DNA of 64,000 bases from Pleurodeles waltl (Eukaryota > Chordata > Amphibia > Caudata > Salamandridae). Of this stretch, positions 12,295-22,562 are shown in pieces (positions within the stretch are counted from its first letter, which is position 1; each line of letters opens with the position of its first letter). A program made the translations under genes and the position numbers. The DNA is taken from the NCBI RefSeq assembly GCF_031143425.1, contig NC_090440.1:339515844-339579843 (forward strand), read 5' to 3'. Below the pieces are notes generated by a model. The model saw nothing but the letters and a program-made list of their open reading frames with translations, had not been told where the DNA came from and made no database searches.

Positions 12295-13837
12295 CAGAGG
12301 TTTAAGAAAGTTATCCACATACTGTGATAGTGGTTTAATCGCAGATCCTATAGATGACAATATAGGATGCAATGGAGGATCCTTTAAATCTTTATGGATT
12401 TTCGGCAACCCATAAATAACTGCAAGCCGAGTGTTTTTAGGAGTGAGAAATTCAAACTCTTATTGACAAATCACACCATCCTGTAATGCTAAATAACTTA
12501 CTTCTTTAATCCTGCTCTTAATACAAGCCTCTGGAGTAGAAACTGTTCTCTTGTAAAATTCTTTACATTGCAACACCTTTGTCATTTTCTCTAGATATTG
12601 TACTGTATCAAAGACAGTAATCCCCCTTCCTTTGTCACAAGGTTTAATCGTGATTTGTTTATTATTTTGTTGACCTCTTAAGGCTAAATTCTCGTCTTTA
12701 GTCAGATTGAATCGAGGTTTAGGGACATATCTCAAAACCTTATTTATTTTCTTAAGGACTGCTTTTTCAAAGATTGGAACTTCCGGTCCTAGACACTAAA
12801 TGTCTGGAGTAAACGAGGAAACCGATTTAAGACCAGATCTAATTTCTTCTGTCAGCAAAGAGGGTGAAGGAAAACATTTTGTAAGTAGAATTCTCCTAAA
12901 GAAGGCATAAATGTCTTTAAAAGGTTCAAATTTATTGAGATGTGTACTTGGAACAAAGGACAAAACTTTTGACAATACTTTCTCCGAGTTAGTATCCAAA
13001 ATCAATGTATTTAAATTAAAGACAGGAATATCCTCTAATCTCGCCAATATTGATTGTGTCTGATTTGTAGAAAATGAGGGGGTTGTTCCGTACTCAAAAA
13101 CCTGTTCCCACAATTGTACCGGGGTCTGGGCCTGTAGTTGTTCCTCCTGTTGCCTGAAAAAACGGGTATTATTGTAACTTTGCTCTGATTTACTCCTTCT
13201 GTTGCCAAAATTGTCAAAATGATGTGTCTGAAAATGTTACTATCTTTTTTGATGTCCAGTCCTGTTTCTCTTGAAATGTCTGAGTTGGCTGTTTATAATA
13301 ATTCTCAGATAGATATGGATATGTTTTTTCCAAAGTAAAATAGCGAACATCCTTTTCCAATTTCTCAGTCTTTCTTTTTACCAAATACTGGTTAAATGAC
13401 TCAAATTCCGTAGAAACCTCTTCTAGTTTCTTTTTAGCTTTTTCTAATGCAGTGGTCTGTTTAAGTTTTTCTTCTATCTCTTCTATCTCTTTAACCAAAA
13501 GGGACACAATCTCATGTGCAGTCTCTATGATTAATAGCATCCAATCTCTGGAGCATCGGTTAGAAATTAGGGGCCATTTTTCTAAAAAGGTTTTGATTTC
13601 CACAAAGTATATTTCTAACTCTCAAACCATAAGAATAACGCCCGCTTTAAGGTATTCCAAAATGAACTCCGCACGAGCCTCTGTTCTTCGTGCTTTCTTT
13701 TTTAAATTCAACAACTTAATCCAAACATCTTTTAACTTGTTTGAAAGACTAAAAGCCTGTTCTGCAACTGGGGTAACTCCTACAATTTTAGAAAAATCTG
13801 CTTTAGAAAAACTGAAAGTCTTAATACTCTCCATCAA
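11929..13837 (-). pseudogene. PLE polyprotein, second copy (deleted)
   Basis: It carries the coiled-coil N-terminus (13,837-13,214) and the RT N-terminal half, with the same blocks as the long copy (KPCDKGRGITVFD, PKIHKDLKDPPL, MGAACAPS). It ends abruptly after NEMAPS near 11,929, where the RT joins DNA equivalent to 5,500-5,639 of the long copy. The catalytic YIDD block, the linker and the GIY-YIG nuclease are missing. It shares the 27-bp stop-containing segment with the long copy, and the 3.1-kb deletion with the third copy. Confidence 0.85.
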
Positions 13838-14717
13838 AGCACCAAAAATTACGAGTGATAAACCAGCATCTCAATAACAATAAGAAAACAAAAAAGTTAC
13901 CTAAAATAAAATAACCAAACTCATACAAATATATATCTATGAAGGTAAGGATACTATCTCCCAAATTCAAAGAAACTAATCATATACAACAGCTCATGGA
14001 CATAAACCAAAACAGTCCCCTACAGTAACCTACTGTAACTCAAGGAAAAATACACAACAAGGGGTCCCTGAAATGATAAGGAGAGAAATTCAAGGAAAAG
14101 ACACAAGTAATTGAAGAAAAATCACTCTTCTACTTTATTAGTGAAAAAAATATACAAATGAAAAACAAATCTGACATAAAGCAAATGCTTTTAGTCTATT
14201 CCAAATGAACTCTTTACATTCAATTTCAAATCTTGATATAACAAGTTTCTTCCCCAAAATTACCAAATACAAATAAATAACAACACAACATAAATATACA
14301 CAAAAACAATCAAGACAGCATAAAACACAAGACGCAGACCAACTTAAATGAGGGGGCCATCTCATTATAGATAAACTTTCGTTCAAAATCTCCCACATAG
14401 AGATTTGCCACGCTAGGAGCACACGCTGCTCCCATGCTGACACCTTTGATCTGTTGAAAAATATCTGAATTAAATTCAAAGAAAGTATTATAAAGTACTG
14501 TCTCAAGGCAATCTCCAATGAATAGACTCAAAGAACTAGGTTCAATATCTTTTATAAACCTTCTAACACAATCAAGTGCTTGTTCCTGTGGAATGTTTAT
14601 ATACAACGCTTCAAAATCCATTGTAACCAAAATCTCGTTTTCTGGATTGAATGGAACACCCCCTATCTTAGAAATAAAATTACCAGTGTCTCTAATATAA
14701 GCGGGAAGAATGAAGAG
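12295..14717. repeat. Second unit of the 2,423-bp tandem duplication
   Basis: Direct repeat of 9,872-12,294. Left of the 22-bp tract at 12,295 the DNA resembles the third copy (AAGAGCAGAGG); right of it, the first copy (TTATCCACATACTG). This is the mosaic expected from unequal recombination within that tract. Confidence 0.85.
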
Positions 14718-14955
14718 CAGAGGTTTAAGAAAGTTATCCTCATACTGTGATAGTGGTTTAATCGCAGATCCTATCGATGACACTAAAGGACGCAATGGAG
14801 GATCCTTTAAATCTTCATGGATTTTCGGCAGCCCATACATAACTGGAAGCCTAGTGTTTTTACAAATCACACCATCCTGTAATGCTAAATAACTTCTTTC
14901 TTTAATTATGCTCTTAAAACGAGCTTCTGGATTAGAAACTGTTCTCTTGTAAAAT
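14352..14955 (-). pseudogene. PLE polyprotein, third copy (RT fragment)
   Basis: An RT fragment reading CKNTRLPVMYGLPKIHE, then DPPLRPLVSSIGSAIKPLSQYE, LVTMDFEALYINIPQ and MGAACAPS, in one open frame of about 180 residues. It lacks the 27-bp stop-containing segment of the other two copies, so here the frame runs on through GVICKNTRL; this looks like the ancestral state. It is truncated at the inverted piece on its 5-prime side and lacks the nuclease. Confidence 0.8.
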
Positions 14956-14956
14956 T

Positions 14957-15823
14957 TATTTTTTGATTTTGTTGATGAATGTATGGATAGTTACTTAATT
15001 TGTGGCATCATGAGATTATTTTTTGAATCATTATAGTTTGCAACACAACTGAGATATATGGACATATATCATTGAATGATACATTTGTTTTTATTTAGAT
15101 GAGATACAGTGTTTTGTGGTGCTGTTTTCTGGATATACATGTCCTAATGAAGGTGGCTGTGGAATTAAAATCTTTCTAAGAAGGTAAAGTCCACCGAAAC
15201 ATGTGTTGCCAGGCTATGGGGCACCAAGGTTGACAACGGAACATCAGGCAGGCTATGGGCCACTATGGTTGACAATGGAACACCAAAGTCTTAAGAATCA
15301 ACTGACTAGATATTTTAATCAGATCAACGTGAATAAGGGACAGCACTGGGACCTTGTGCTGTCATCATAATTACAGACACTCTGACTGTGAAAGAACTCT
15401 TTAAAAAGATTGATTTCTGACCTAAAGGGATGAAATAAGATGAATACCATATAAAGTGGTTGGAAGAATATTCAAGACTGAGTTATACAAATTATTGGAG
15501 TTTTATGTATGGGTTTTCACATTGACTTTGTTGCGAGATACACTGGTTATTTAATTGTTTGTCCATTTAAGTTTCATTTAAGTTGGTCTCCGTTGTGTGT
15601 TTTATGTTGTCTTGATTGTTTTTTGTATATTCATTTTGTGTTGTTATTTAGTTAAATTTGATAATTTTTTGGAAGAAATTTGTTGTATCAAGATTTGAAA
15701 TTGAATGTAAAGTTTTTGTTTGGAATAGATTAAAAGCATTCGCTTTATGTCAGATTTGTTTTTCATTTGAATATTTTTTCATTAATTAAGTAGGAGAGTT
15801 ATTTTTATTCAATTACTTGGGAC
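14957..15823 (+). repeat. Inverted PLE terminal piece
   Basis: Reverse complement of 5,330-6,262 with scattered substitutions. It closes the composite insertion directly before the right target duplication. Inverted 5-prime pieces like this are typical of Penelope-like insertions. Confidence 0.85.
15139..15210 (+). ncRNA. Hammerhead-like motif, inverted PLE copy (mutated core)
   Basis: Equivalent of 6,011-6,082. Core reads CCTAATGA (a G-to-A change in CUGAUGA), helix II GGTGG/CCACC is intact, then GAAACATGTGTT. The helix III pair AC/GT is better here than in the other copy. The changed core G should abolish cleavage. The two copies together suggest that the ancestor had an exact core. Confidence 0.5.
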
Positions 15824-15833
15824 AAGTACCATA

Positions 15834-16619
15834 TACAAGCAGGGGAGTGTGCCTAACCAGACGGACACAACAGCAAACACCAACTGGGCAGAGGTTGCGG
15901 AAACTGTAGGGGTGGACTTGAACTGGACACCTCTGGTCAGAGGGGATGTTGCCTTTCCCCCAGACAATGAAGACTTGACCTTCTGGAAGTGTCTCCAAAG
16001 GAGGAATCATCAACACCTGGGCCTGGCTCTGACCGCTCCCTACCACATGAAGCCCCCAGTCTATTGTGGCACCCAACTGCCACCCCTACCACCAGTCCAC
16101 CTCCAAGTGCCTGCCTCAGTCCCCGGAGGAGCCTCCATGTCTCTGACACCCAATATCACTTGTGTTCCACCCAATCCCCTCCTTGTGTTGTGATCCCAGT
16201 GGCTGCATCCCAGGAAGTGATAGTGGCATCTGAGGGGGAGCATGACATCTGATCTTGGCTCCTACAGACGTTGATTGAGGAACAGCGTAGTACCCTAGAG
16301 GAGAAGATATGTTCTTTGGATGCTACCAATGCCACCCTCACTTCCTTGGGTACAGCCATGATTGCAGCCCTGTCTCAGTGTCCCTCCCATACCACCCTTC
16401 ATGTGTCTCCCTGTATATCCTCTATGCTGTTTCCCCCATACCCCTTGCACCCCTAGTGTGTCCCAGTCCCGTGGGCTGTCAGGTCCTCCACCAGCCTGCC
16501 AGGAAGCAACCACCACTGCAGAGGATCTGATTATCATGCAGAAGGAGGATGACCATGATGACATTTGGACATTTGTTTTTGGACCTGTACAGAGACTGAT
16601 TTCCCTGATGTTTTCCTAA
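15834..16619 (+). pseudogene. Right part of the decayed Harbinger SANT gene
   Basis: Continues the exon cut at 5,318. Translation gives an acidic and Ser/Thr/Pro-rich linker (for example SPKEESSTPGPGSDRS near 15,989). After an acceptor-like CCTACAG at about 16,267 comes a helical segment, LIEEQRSTLEEKICSLD and NATLTSLGTAMIAAL, that looks like a coiled coil. A Pro/Ser-rich linker followed by a coiled coil is also the layout of gene B in this window (about 35,452-36,227). The frame is broken, so this is a relic, and its assignment depends on the upstream SANT exon. Confidence 0.35.
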
Positions 16620-17080
16620 TGTGTTTTTTTTATTCTGTCGAACACTCTCCAAGTCCCCTGCCCATATTCCGTGAAGAGCATTTTTTTATTTTGTTTCTCC
16701 CTTCCTAATAGATGGTTCTGTTTAAGTTTCTATCATATTTACATAAACCAAAAAGAAAACAAAGAGCTGTGTCCTGTAGTTCATTGTATGTGCTGGAACC
16801 AAAGTATGGAAGTAGACATCTGGAGCTGGTTTGTTATGGCTTCCACGTGACATAACTGTACACTGTTGGTTCTAGTGATGAACATGTCTTACTCACGTTG
16901 TTGACACATATATGGCCTACAGCCACATTGACCATTTGACCATCATCAATTAATGCTCAACTCAATCTAAATGTGGAATATGTATTTTATTTACATAGTC
17001 CTCATGGAGAATCTTGCTTGCGTCTTCTCAGTTTTGGTGGTGAGGATCATTGTGATGCGGCATGTTTCCTGGGGTTCTTA
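16620..17080. other. No feature recognised
   Basis: AT-rich DNA between the SANT relic and a minisatellite, with no coding or repeat structure that I recognise. Confidence 0.3.
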
Positions 17081-17084
17081 GTTG

Positions 17085-17560
17085 CAGGTTGGTGTGGTTC
17101 CTGTACAGGGTTGGGGTCTGCCTGAGCAGGTGGTGGTGATCCCTGTACAGTGTGGAGGTAAACCCTGTACAGTGTGGGGTCTGCCTGGACATGGGGTGGT
17201 GTTGCCTGGACAGAGGGTGGTGTTCTGTGTACAGTGGGGGGGTCTGCCTGGAAAGGGGTTGGTGTTCCCTGTACAGTGTGGAGTCTGCCTGCACAAGGGG
17301 TGGTGCTCTCTGGATAGTGTGGGGGTCTGCCTGGACAGGGGGTGGTGTTCCCTGGACAGTGTGGGGGTCTACCTGAACAGGGGGTGGTGTTCCCTTTACA
17401 GTGTGGGGGTCTGCCAGGATAGGGGTGTTGTTTCCTGTACAGTATGGGGGTCTGCCTGGACAGGGGGTGGTGTTCGCTGTACAGTGTAGGTGTCTGCCTG
17501 TATAGGTGGTGATGATCCCTGTACAGTGTGAGGGGCTGCCTGGACAGGACGTGTCAAACC
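17085..17560. repeat. 42-bp minisatellite
   Basis: About eleven imperfect copies of a 42-bp unit that includes TGTACAGTGTGGGGGTCTGC and then CTGGACAGGGGGTGGTGTTC. Open frames on both strands here come from the repeat, as 42 is divisible by three. Confidence 0.85.
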
Positions 17561-17815
17561 CTGTACAGGGAGAAGATGCGAGTGTGTAGTGGAAGGCGTG
17601 TGCAAGGGGAATGTCCCTGTCATGGATTGTTTGGGGCCCTTTGCAGGTTCCCAAACCAGTTGTTTGTGGTGAGGTGGTGCAGGTAGATGTGTTGGCTTCC
17701 CTCCATACATTGACTCTGAAGGATTTGGCATGATTTTGAGTGTCTCCTGTAACAGTTTCATAGCCAATGCATGGTGTTGCACCCGTGCCATGCACAGTTA
17801 TGTCATCAGTAATTT

Positions 17816-18160
17816 TACAGCAAATGTTACAGTAACATTATCAATGGCATTCTAAAAGATGTAATGAGTGCTGTAATATCTGGGGTGATTAGCAGTGCAT
17901 GGTGAGGATATGAGTTATAATTACATTAGGGCATGAGTTATAATTAGTTTATGTAACTCTAACTATAATAGCTGAATTTCTATGGTTTTGTATGTTTAAA
18001 ATGTGAGCCTAACTCTAACGCCCCTGTAACCTTTTGTTTAAAGTGAATTTCTATTTTTTTAAATTCTGTTTCCTAACTATAACATCCCTGTAACCATTGT
18101 TCCAGTGAATTTTTATGTTTTTTTAACATAAAGTAATGTTAATTATTATACATTAAGAGA
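17816..18160. repeat. Dispersed repeat R2 (AACTATAAC/GTTATAGTTAGG type), decayed
   Basis: Contains phrases such as CTAACTATAACATCCCTGTAA and GAGTTATAATTA. Similar phrases recur at 39,575-40,260 and, in the opposite orientation, at 52,560-52,880 and 21,580-21,790. Non-coding, origin unknown. Confidence 0.5.
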
Positions 18161-19260
18161 ACCACCTTACATACTCACCCTAAACCCTAAAAACACCTTA
18201 CCATCCAAAAACCCATACCCACACTAAACCCTAAAAACACCCTAAAATCCAAAAACCCATACCCACCCTAAAATTTCCCTTGCTTCCCAAAATCCAATAC
18301 CCACCCTAAATACTACAAATTCCATTGCCACTCAAAAACCCATGACCACCCTGAAACCTAAATTTGTCCTTACCACCCAAAAACCCCGTACCAACCCTAA
18401 ACCCTAACATACCCCTTGCTTCCCATAAATCCTAGCCCACCCTAAGCTCTTCTATTACACTTGCCACTTTAAAACCCATACCCCCGAAACCCTAAAATTG
18501 CCATTGCCATTCTAAAACCCATAACCAGCCTAACCCCTAGAAATGTCCTTGCCCCTCGAAAATGCATACACACCCTAAACCCTAAAAAACTCTTGCCACC
18601 CAAGAACTCATACTCACCTTCAACTCTAAAATTACCCTTGCCATTCAAAAACCCATACCCACCCTAAACCCTAAAGTTGCCCTTGCCAACCCAAAAACCC
18701 ATACCGGACCTAAACCTTAAAGTTGCTCTTGCCACTCTGAAACCAATACCCACCCTAAACCCTAAAATTACCCTTCCATCTCACAAGCCCATACCCAGCC
18801 TCAACCCTAAAATTACCCCTGCCACCCAAAAAACTTACCAACCCAAAAACTCAAACCTGCCTTAAACCCTAAAATTATACTTGCCACCTAAAAACTTATA
18901 CCCTCGCTAAAATCTAAAACCTCCCTTGTCACCCAAAAACCCATACCCACATTAAGGCCCATATTTATACTTTTTTAGTGCCGAATTTGCATCGTTTTGT
19001 GATGCAAAAGCAGCGCAAACTTACAAAATACAATTGTATTTTGCAAGTTTGAGCAGATTTTGCATCAAGAAATGACGCAAATGTGGCGCTAAAGAAGTAT
19101 AAATATGGGCCTAAACCCTAAAAATCCCTTGCCACCCAAAAATCCAACTTTCCCTAAACCCTAAAATGACCCTTGCCATCTAAACACCCATATCCTCCCT
19201 AAACCCTAAAAAAAACACTTATTACCAAAAAAACACATACCCCCCTAAAGCCTAAAAATT
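18160..19260. repeat. Telomere-like satellite, 43-45 bp unit
   Basis: Roughly two dozen diverged copies of a unit built as ACCCATACCCACCCTAAACC, then CTAAAATTACCCTTGCCACC, then CAAAA. Each unit holds one or two CCCTAA motifs, the vertebrate telomere hexamer, within a longer period. It is interrupted by a MITE at 18,956-19,111. It may be an interstitial telomere-derived satellite, or an unrelated A/C-rich satellite that happens to contain the hexamer. Confidence 0.8.
18956..19111. mobile_element. 156-bp Harbinger-type MITE with TAA duplication
   Basis: Ends GGCCCATATTTATACTTTTT and its inverted copy (AGTATAAATATGGGCC). TAA directly flanks both ends (18,953-18,955 and 19,112-19,114), the 3-bp target choice of PIF/Harbinger transposases. 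Best-preserved member of the family also seen at 2,081 and 2,695. Confidence 0.85.
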
Positions 19261-19269
19261 ACTTTTCCT

Positions 19270-19769
19270 ATATTGCCATGAGATAGTTATAGTTAGAAGC
19301 CGAGCCCCAAGATTGCTGCCAATACTTCCTTGGTGAAGTGGTGCAGCCAATCAGATCTCAGGATGAGATCGGGAGGGTTTGCAGAGTCTTTGCATCCCTA
19401 AATGTACAAATTAGTTTTTTCTTTAATTTATCAAAAACTATTGAACGGATTTACACCAAATAACAAAAAAGTTGCTTTCTAGACCAAAAGCTACCTTTTC
19501 TGGCAAATGTGGTGCAAATCCGACTAGTGGTTTGGCTGCTATTCCTATTTAAAATCCAAAAATAGTGTTTTGGGACCCCCATTTTTCTCAGTCCCCGCTT
19601 GATGAATCACTCCGAAACTTTCCAGACAGCAGTTGAATGAGTGTCATTTTTGGGGTAAAATTTTGTGAAGATTTATCAAATGGCGCCAAAGTTGTTAGCA
19701 AAACAAAAAACCTGTTTTCTATAGAAACTAGGTCCTAACTATAACTACCTAGTGGTGACCCACACTAGG

Positions 19770-19771
<2 letters not shown>
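19270..19771. repeat. Dispersed repeat R1, diverged copy
   Basis: Shares ACTATTGAACGGATTTACACC and CCTAACTATAACTACCTAGTG with the copies at 21,562 and 28,353. It ends in a short hairpin (CCTAGTG / CACTAGG) directly followed by a (TA)n run. Confidence 0.7.

Positions 19772-19823
<52 letters not shown>
19772..19823. repeat. (TA)n microsatellite
   Basis: About 26 TA units directly downstream of the terminal hairpin of repeat R1. Confidence 0.95.
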
Positions 19824-19828
<5 letters not shown>

Positions 19829-20206
19829 TATTCCTCACAGTCCCACACTTCCAGAGGACTTCTAGGACACATGTGGTCATTTACAAAATGCAGATTTAAT
19901 CAGACCAGCAGGTCCTAATCAGAATATGCACATTAATACTTTAGATTGTCTGTTAAACATAGCTACGTCCCTGAACACTACCCTACATCAATAATGGAAC
20001 TTAATAGTACGGTGCAGTCTAAGAAGTCGAAATGTTAAATCCATCATAAATTTGAAAACCAATAATGCACCCCTGCATATAGCAGGTCCCAAAAAAAAGT
20101 GGAGTAAACACCTGACAAAAAATAAGCAGATTTGCAAGGATCGCAGCTTACCATGGTCAATCCCCTGATAAATGTCAAAAGTCACACTGAAGTGTGATTG
20201 TCGTCC

Positions 20207-20352
20207 ACATATTGAGAAACAAATAGTCAGTACTGGTCAGGTGCACTCATACCAAAAGTGCTCCTAGTCTCAATATTGCCATATGAGACCAGGAGTACTC
20301 TTGGTGTTAGGGCACCTGACTGGTTCTGATTATGACTGATTATTTGGATATT
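20207..20352. repeat. Imperfect 145-bp palindrome
   Basis: Arms GGTCAGGTGC and GCACCTGAC are extended by ACCAAAAGTGCTCCTAGTCTCA-like and TGAGACCAGGAGTACTC-like arms around a short ATATTGCCATA loop. The same structure occurs at 27,023-27,168 in the second duplication unit. Possibly a tiny fold-back element within the PLE. Confidence 0.7.
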
Positions 20353-20617
20353 AAACTATTGATGTGGGATAGTGTTCAGGGACATATCTATGGTTAATAG
20401 ACAACCTAAAGTAATAATGTGCATATTCTGTAGAATTTGTCCCAGCAATATCATTGGATTAGTGTACCGTTTTGAATTCCAGATTGAACTATATTCTATT
20501 TTGATATACATATTGAAGTTTGATTTTCTGAGGTGGAATATTTTGGTAACTTCTATTGACTTTATTTTGAATAAGACTGGCAATACATTCCAAGATGGCA
20601 ACCGTATTGATGCTCAC

Positions 20618-20910
20618 AGGGCCAGATTTACAAATAATGAGTGCTTCAGAACTGATGTGCCAGTTTGCTTGCGTCACCCCTGTCTAACCTAACGACATCA
20701 TATGAAGCTAGTGGAGCAAAGTGCAAGGAGCCACCATTTTTCTGGGCCTCCTAATGCCAGAACGCTAGGGGTCGCAAAGTGGTGCAAAGCATGCATTGTG
20801 CCATTTTGTAAAGATGGTGCTGGGAAAATTTCCTCCTTGAGCTACATTAGCATAAAAAAAGATGCTAGTGTAGTGCAAGGAGGTGCCAGGGCCTTGTAAA
20901 ACTGTCTCAC
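20618..20910. mobile_element. 288-bp insertion in one PLE terminal repeat
   Basis: Starts AGGGCCAGATTTACAAA and is flanked by CTCAC on both sides (20,613-20,617 and 20,906-20,910). The paired direct repeat at 21,230 lacks it, so it is a later insertion. It has GCAAGGAGCC / GTGCAAGGAGGTGCC inner motifs but only weak terminal inversion (TTTACAA / TTGTAAA). Class uncertain: MITE or SINE-like. Confidence 0.6.
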
Positions 20911-21293
20911 AATCTGTTATACAATGTTAGTGTCCTTTGTTATGTTTATGCACCTTGAATGCTTTGTTAAAATACAATGGATTCTGTATTCCCCCCTACC
21001 ATGATGTGTGGTAATGTTCAGGGACATATCTATTTTAACAGACAATAATCATAGGGCATATTTTGTATAGACAAGAGTGTGTATAATTTTAAATTCCAGA
21101 TTCAATTATATTATATTTTGATATATTTATTTATGTTTGATTTTCTGAAGTTGAATATTTTGGTAACTTCTATTGACTTAATTTTGAACAAGACTGCAAC
21201 ACATTCCAAGATGGCAACCGTATTGATGCTCACATTGTATTATACAATGAGGTGTGTCCTTTGTTTATGTTTTTGCATTCTGTACTCCCCGTA

Positions 21294-21327
21294 CCACGAA
21301 GAAGGCTAAAGCCGAAATGCATTGGGC
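21294..21327 (+). ncRNA. Hammerhead-like relic, small PLE
   Basis: CACGAAGAAGGCTAAAGCCG followed by AAATGCATTGGGC. Helix II GGC/GCC with GAAA and the self-complementary ATGCAT at helix III keep the hammerhead frame, and the extra A before helix II is as in the large PLE. The CUGAUGA core has decayed to ACGAAGA, so it should be inactive. Confidence 0.45.
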
Positions 21328-21491
21328 AAGGACTTGCTGTTTCAATTAAGTCTGCATTTTGTAAATGACCATGTGTGTCTGAGAAGTCCTTTGGAAGTGT
21401 GGGAGACTGAGAGGATAATGTTTATGGGTTACCAGAGCCCAACTCGGACCCCGGTGCTGGTGTGCCTTTGTAACTCCAGGAGCAAGGAAAG

Positions 21492-21493
<2 letters not shown>

Positions 21494-21561
<68 letters not shown>
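21494..21561. repeat. (TA)n microsatellite
   Basis: About 33 TA units. The equivalent in the second duplication unit (28,311-28,352) is shorter. Confidence 0.95.
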
Positions 21562-21569
<8 letters not shown>

Positions 21570-22376
21570 TAAAGAAAAACACAGAAATTCAATTAAAAAA
21601 AACAAATAAAAACAAAGGTTATAGGGATGTTATAGCTAGATTAACACTTCAAGCCCACAAAACCAGATATAGTTAACTGAACTAACTATAACTTACGCCC
21701 CCATAATTCACTGCTTATGACCTCACATATTACATCACTCATGACATGGTCAGTGACATCACTGCGGTTCTGTCTGTAAAATTAAAAAAAATGCTTTTAA
21801 GCCCTGTGGGGGTCGCTTTGGGACCCCACAACCCGAGCTAAGGGGTCAGGGTGTTCGTACCCTGGCCCCTTTTGTATTTTTTAATATTTGTGTTTGTGGA
21901 CTTGGCTTCAGCTGAATCCCAAGATGGCTGACAACACTTCTGTTGTTGAATTATGGCCAGCCAATCAGATCTCTGCACAAGATCGTTAGGGGTCACAAAT
22001 CCTTTGCGTCCCTATTTATAGAAATTTGGATTTCTTTAAATTTCTCAAAAACTACTGAACGGATTTACACCAAATAACAAAAAGGGCTCTTTCTGAAACA
22101 AGTGTTACCTTCCTGACAAATTTGGTGTAATTCCGTCCAGTGTTTTTTAAGACATTGCTGTTCAATTTTTCCTATGGGAGTTAACATTGGAAAAGCTCAA
22201 AATTCCACCCCCCTTATCTCCACCCCCCACTTGATGGATCACCCTGAAATTTTCAAGACAGCAGCTCACACGAAGATTCGTCATGATGTGCCAATAATAT
22301 AGGCAATGAAAAAACAGCTTTTTTTAACAGACAATAGGTCCTAATTATAACTACCTAGTGGAGAAAGCCACTAGGT

Positions 22377-22377
<1 letters not shown>
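21562..22377. repeat. Dispersed repeat R1, long copy ending in a hairpin and microsatellite
   Basis: An 0.8-kb non-coding repeat with ACTACTGAACGGATTTACACC and a terminal perfect hairpin CCTAGTGG-AGAAAG-CCACTAGG at about 22,352-22,373, directly followed by (GATA)n. A (TA)n run lies on its left side. It is repeated at 28,353-29,166 and, split by a MITE, at 51,240-52,412. Confidence 0.75.

Positions 22378-22456
<79 letters not shown>
22378..22456. repeat. (GATA)n microsatellite
   Basis: About 19 GATA units; the duplicate at 29,169-29,232 has fewer. Confidence 0.95.
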
Positions 22457-22488
22457 CGTGTACATACAGATATGTATAATGTATATAA

Positions 22489-22510
22489 AATATATATATA
22501 TATATATACA

Positions 22511-22557
<47 letters not shown>

Positions 22558-22562
22558 TATAT
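22489..22562. repeat. (TA)n microsatellite, interrupted
   Basis: TA run broken once by CAGTA near 22,509. Shorter in the second unit (29,271-29,335). Confidence 0.9.

Larger units (their letters stand above)
5328..15823 (-). mobile_element. Composite Penelope-like retroelement (PLE) insertion
   Basis: A 10.5-kb insertion flanked by the direct repeat AAGTACCATA (5,318-5,327 and 15,824-15,833). It is read on the minus strand. From left to right it contains a long copy (5,328 to about 11,617), two tandem copies with the same 3.1-kb internal deletion (about 11,618-14,040 and 14,041-14,955), and an inverted piece (14,957-15,823) that is the reverse complement of 5,330-6,262. Tandem partial copies with an inverted terminal piece are the standard layout of Penelope-like elements. 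Coding parts are a coiled-coil N-terminus, an RT with YIDD and a C-terminal GIY-YIG nuclease. All frames are broken, so this copy cannot move by itself. Confidence 0.88.
19832..21475 (+). mobile_element. Small Penelope-like element with inverted and direct terminal repeats
   Basis: The left end (about 19,843-20,010) is the reverse complement of 21,003-21,075 plus 21,337-21,410. A direct repeat pairs 20,343-20,620 with 21,003-21,240 (shared phrase CCAAGATGGCAACCGTATTG). A hammerhead-like motif lies at 21,294. Direct plus inverted terminal copies and a hammerhead are PLE hallmarks, but no RT or nuclease frame is present, so this is a non-autonomous or heavily deleted element. Its right part from 20,022 onward is included in the 6.8-kb duplication. 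Confidence 0.6.

Noticed and set aside
17085..17560. CRISPR-like array
   Set aside because: No unique spacers between repeats and the context is eukaryotic; it is a plain tandem minisatellite.
17028..17795. 255-codon open frame on the minus strand
   Set aside because: Covers the 42-bp minisatellite, whose length is divisible by three; several frames are open at once.
20618..20910. hAT or mariner assignment for the 288-bp insertion
   Set aside because: The 5-bp CTCAC flanks and weak terminal inversion fit no class well enough.
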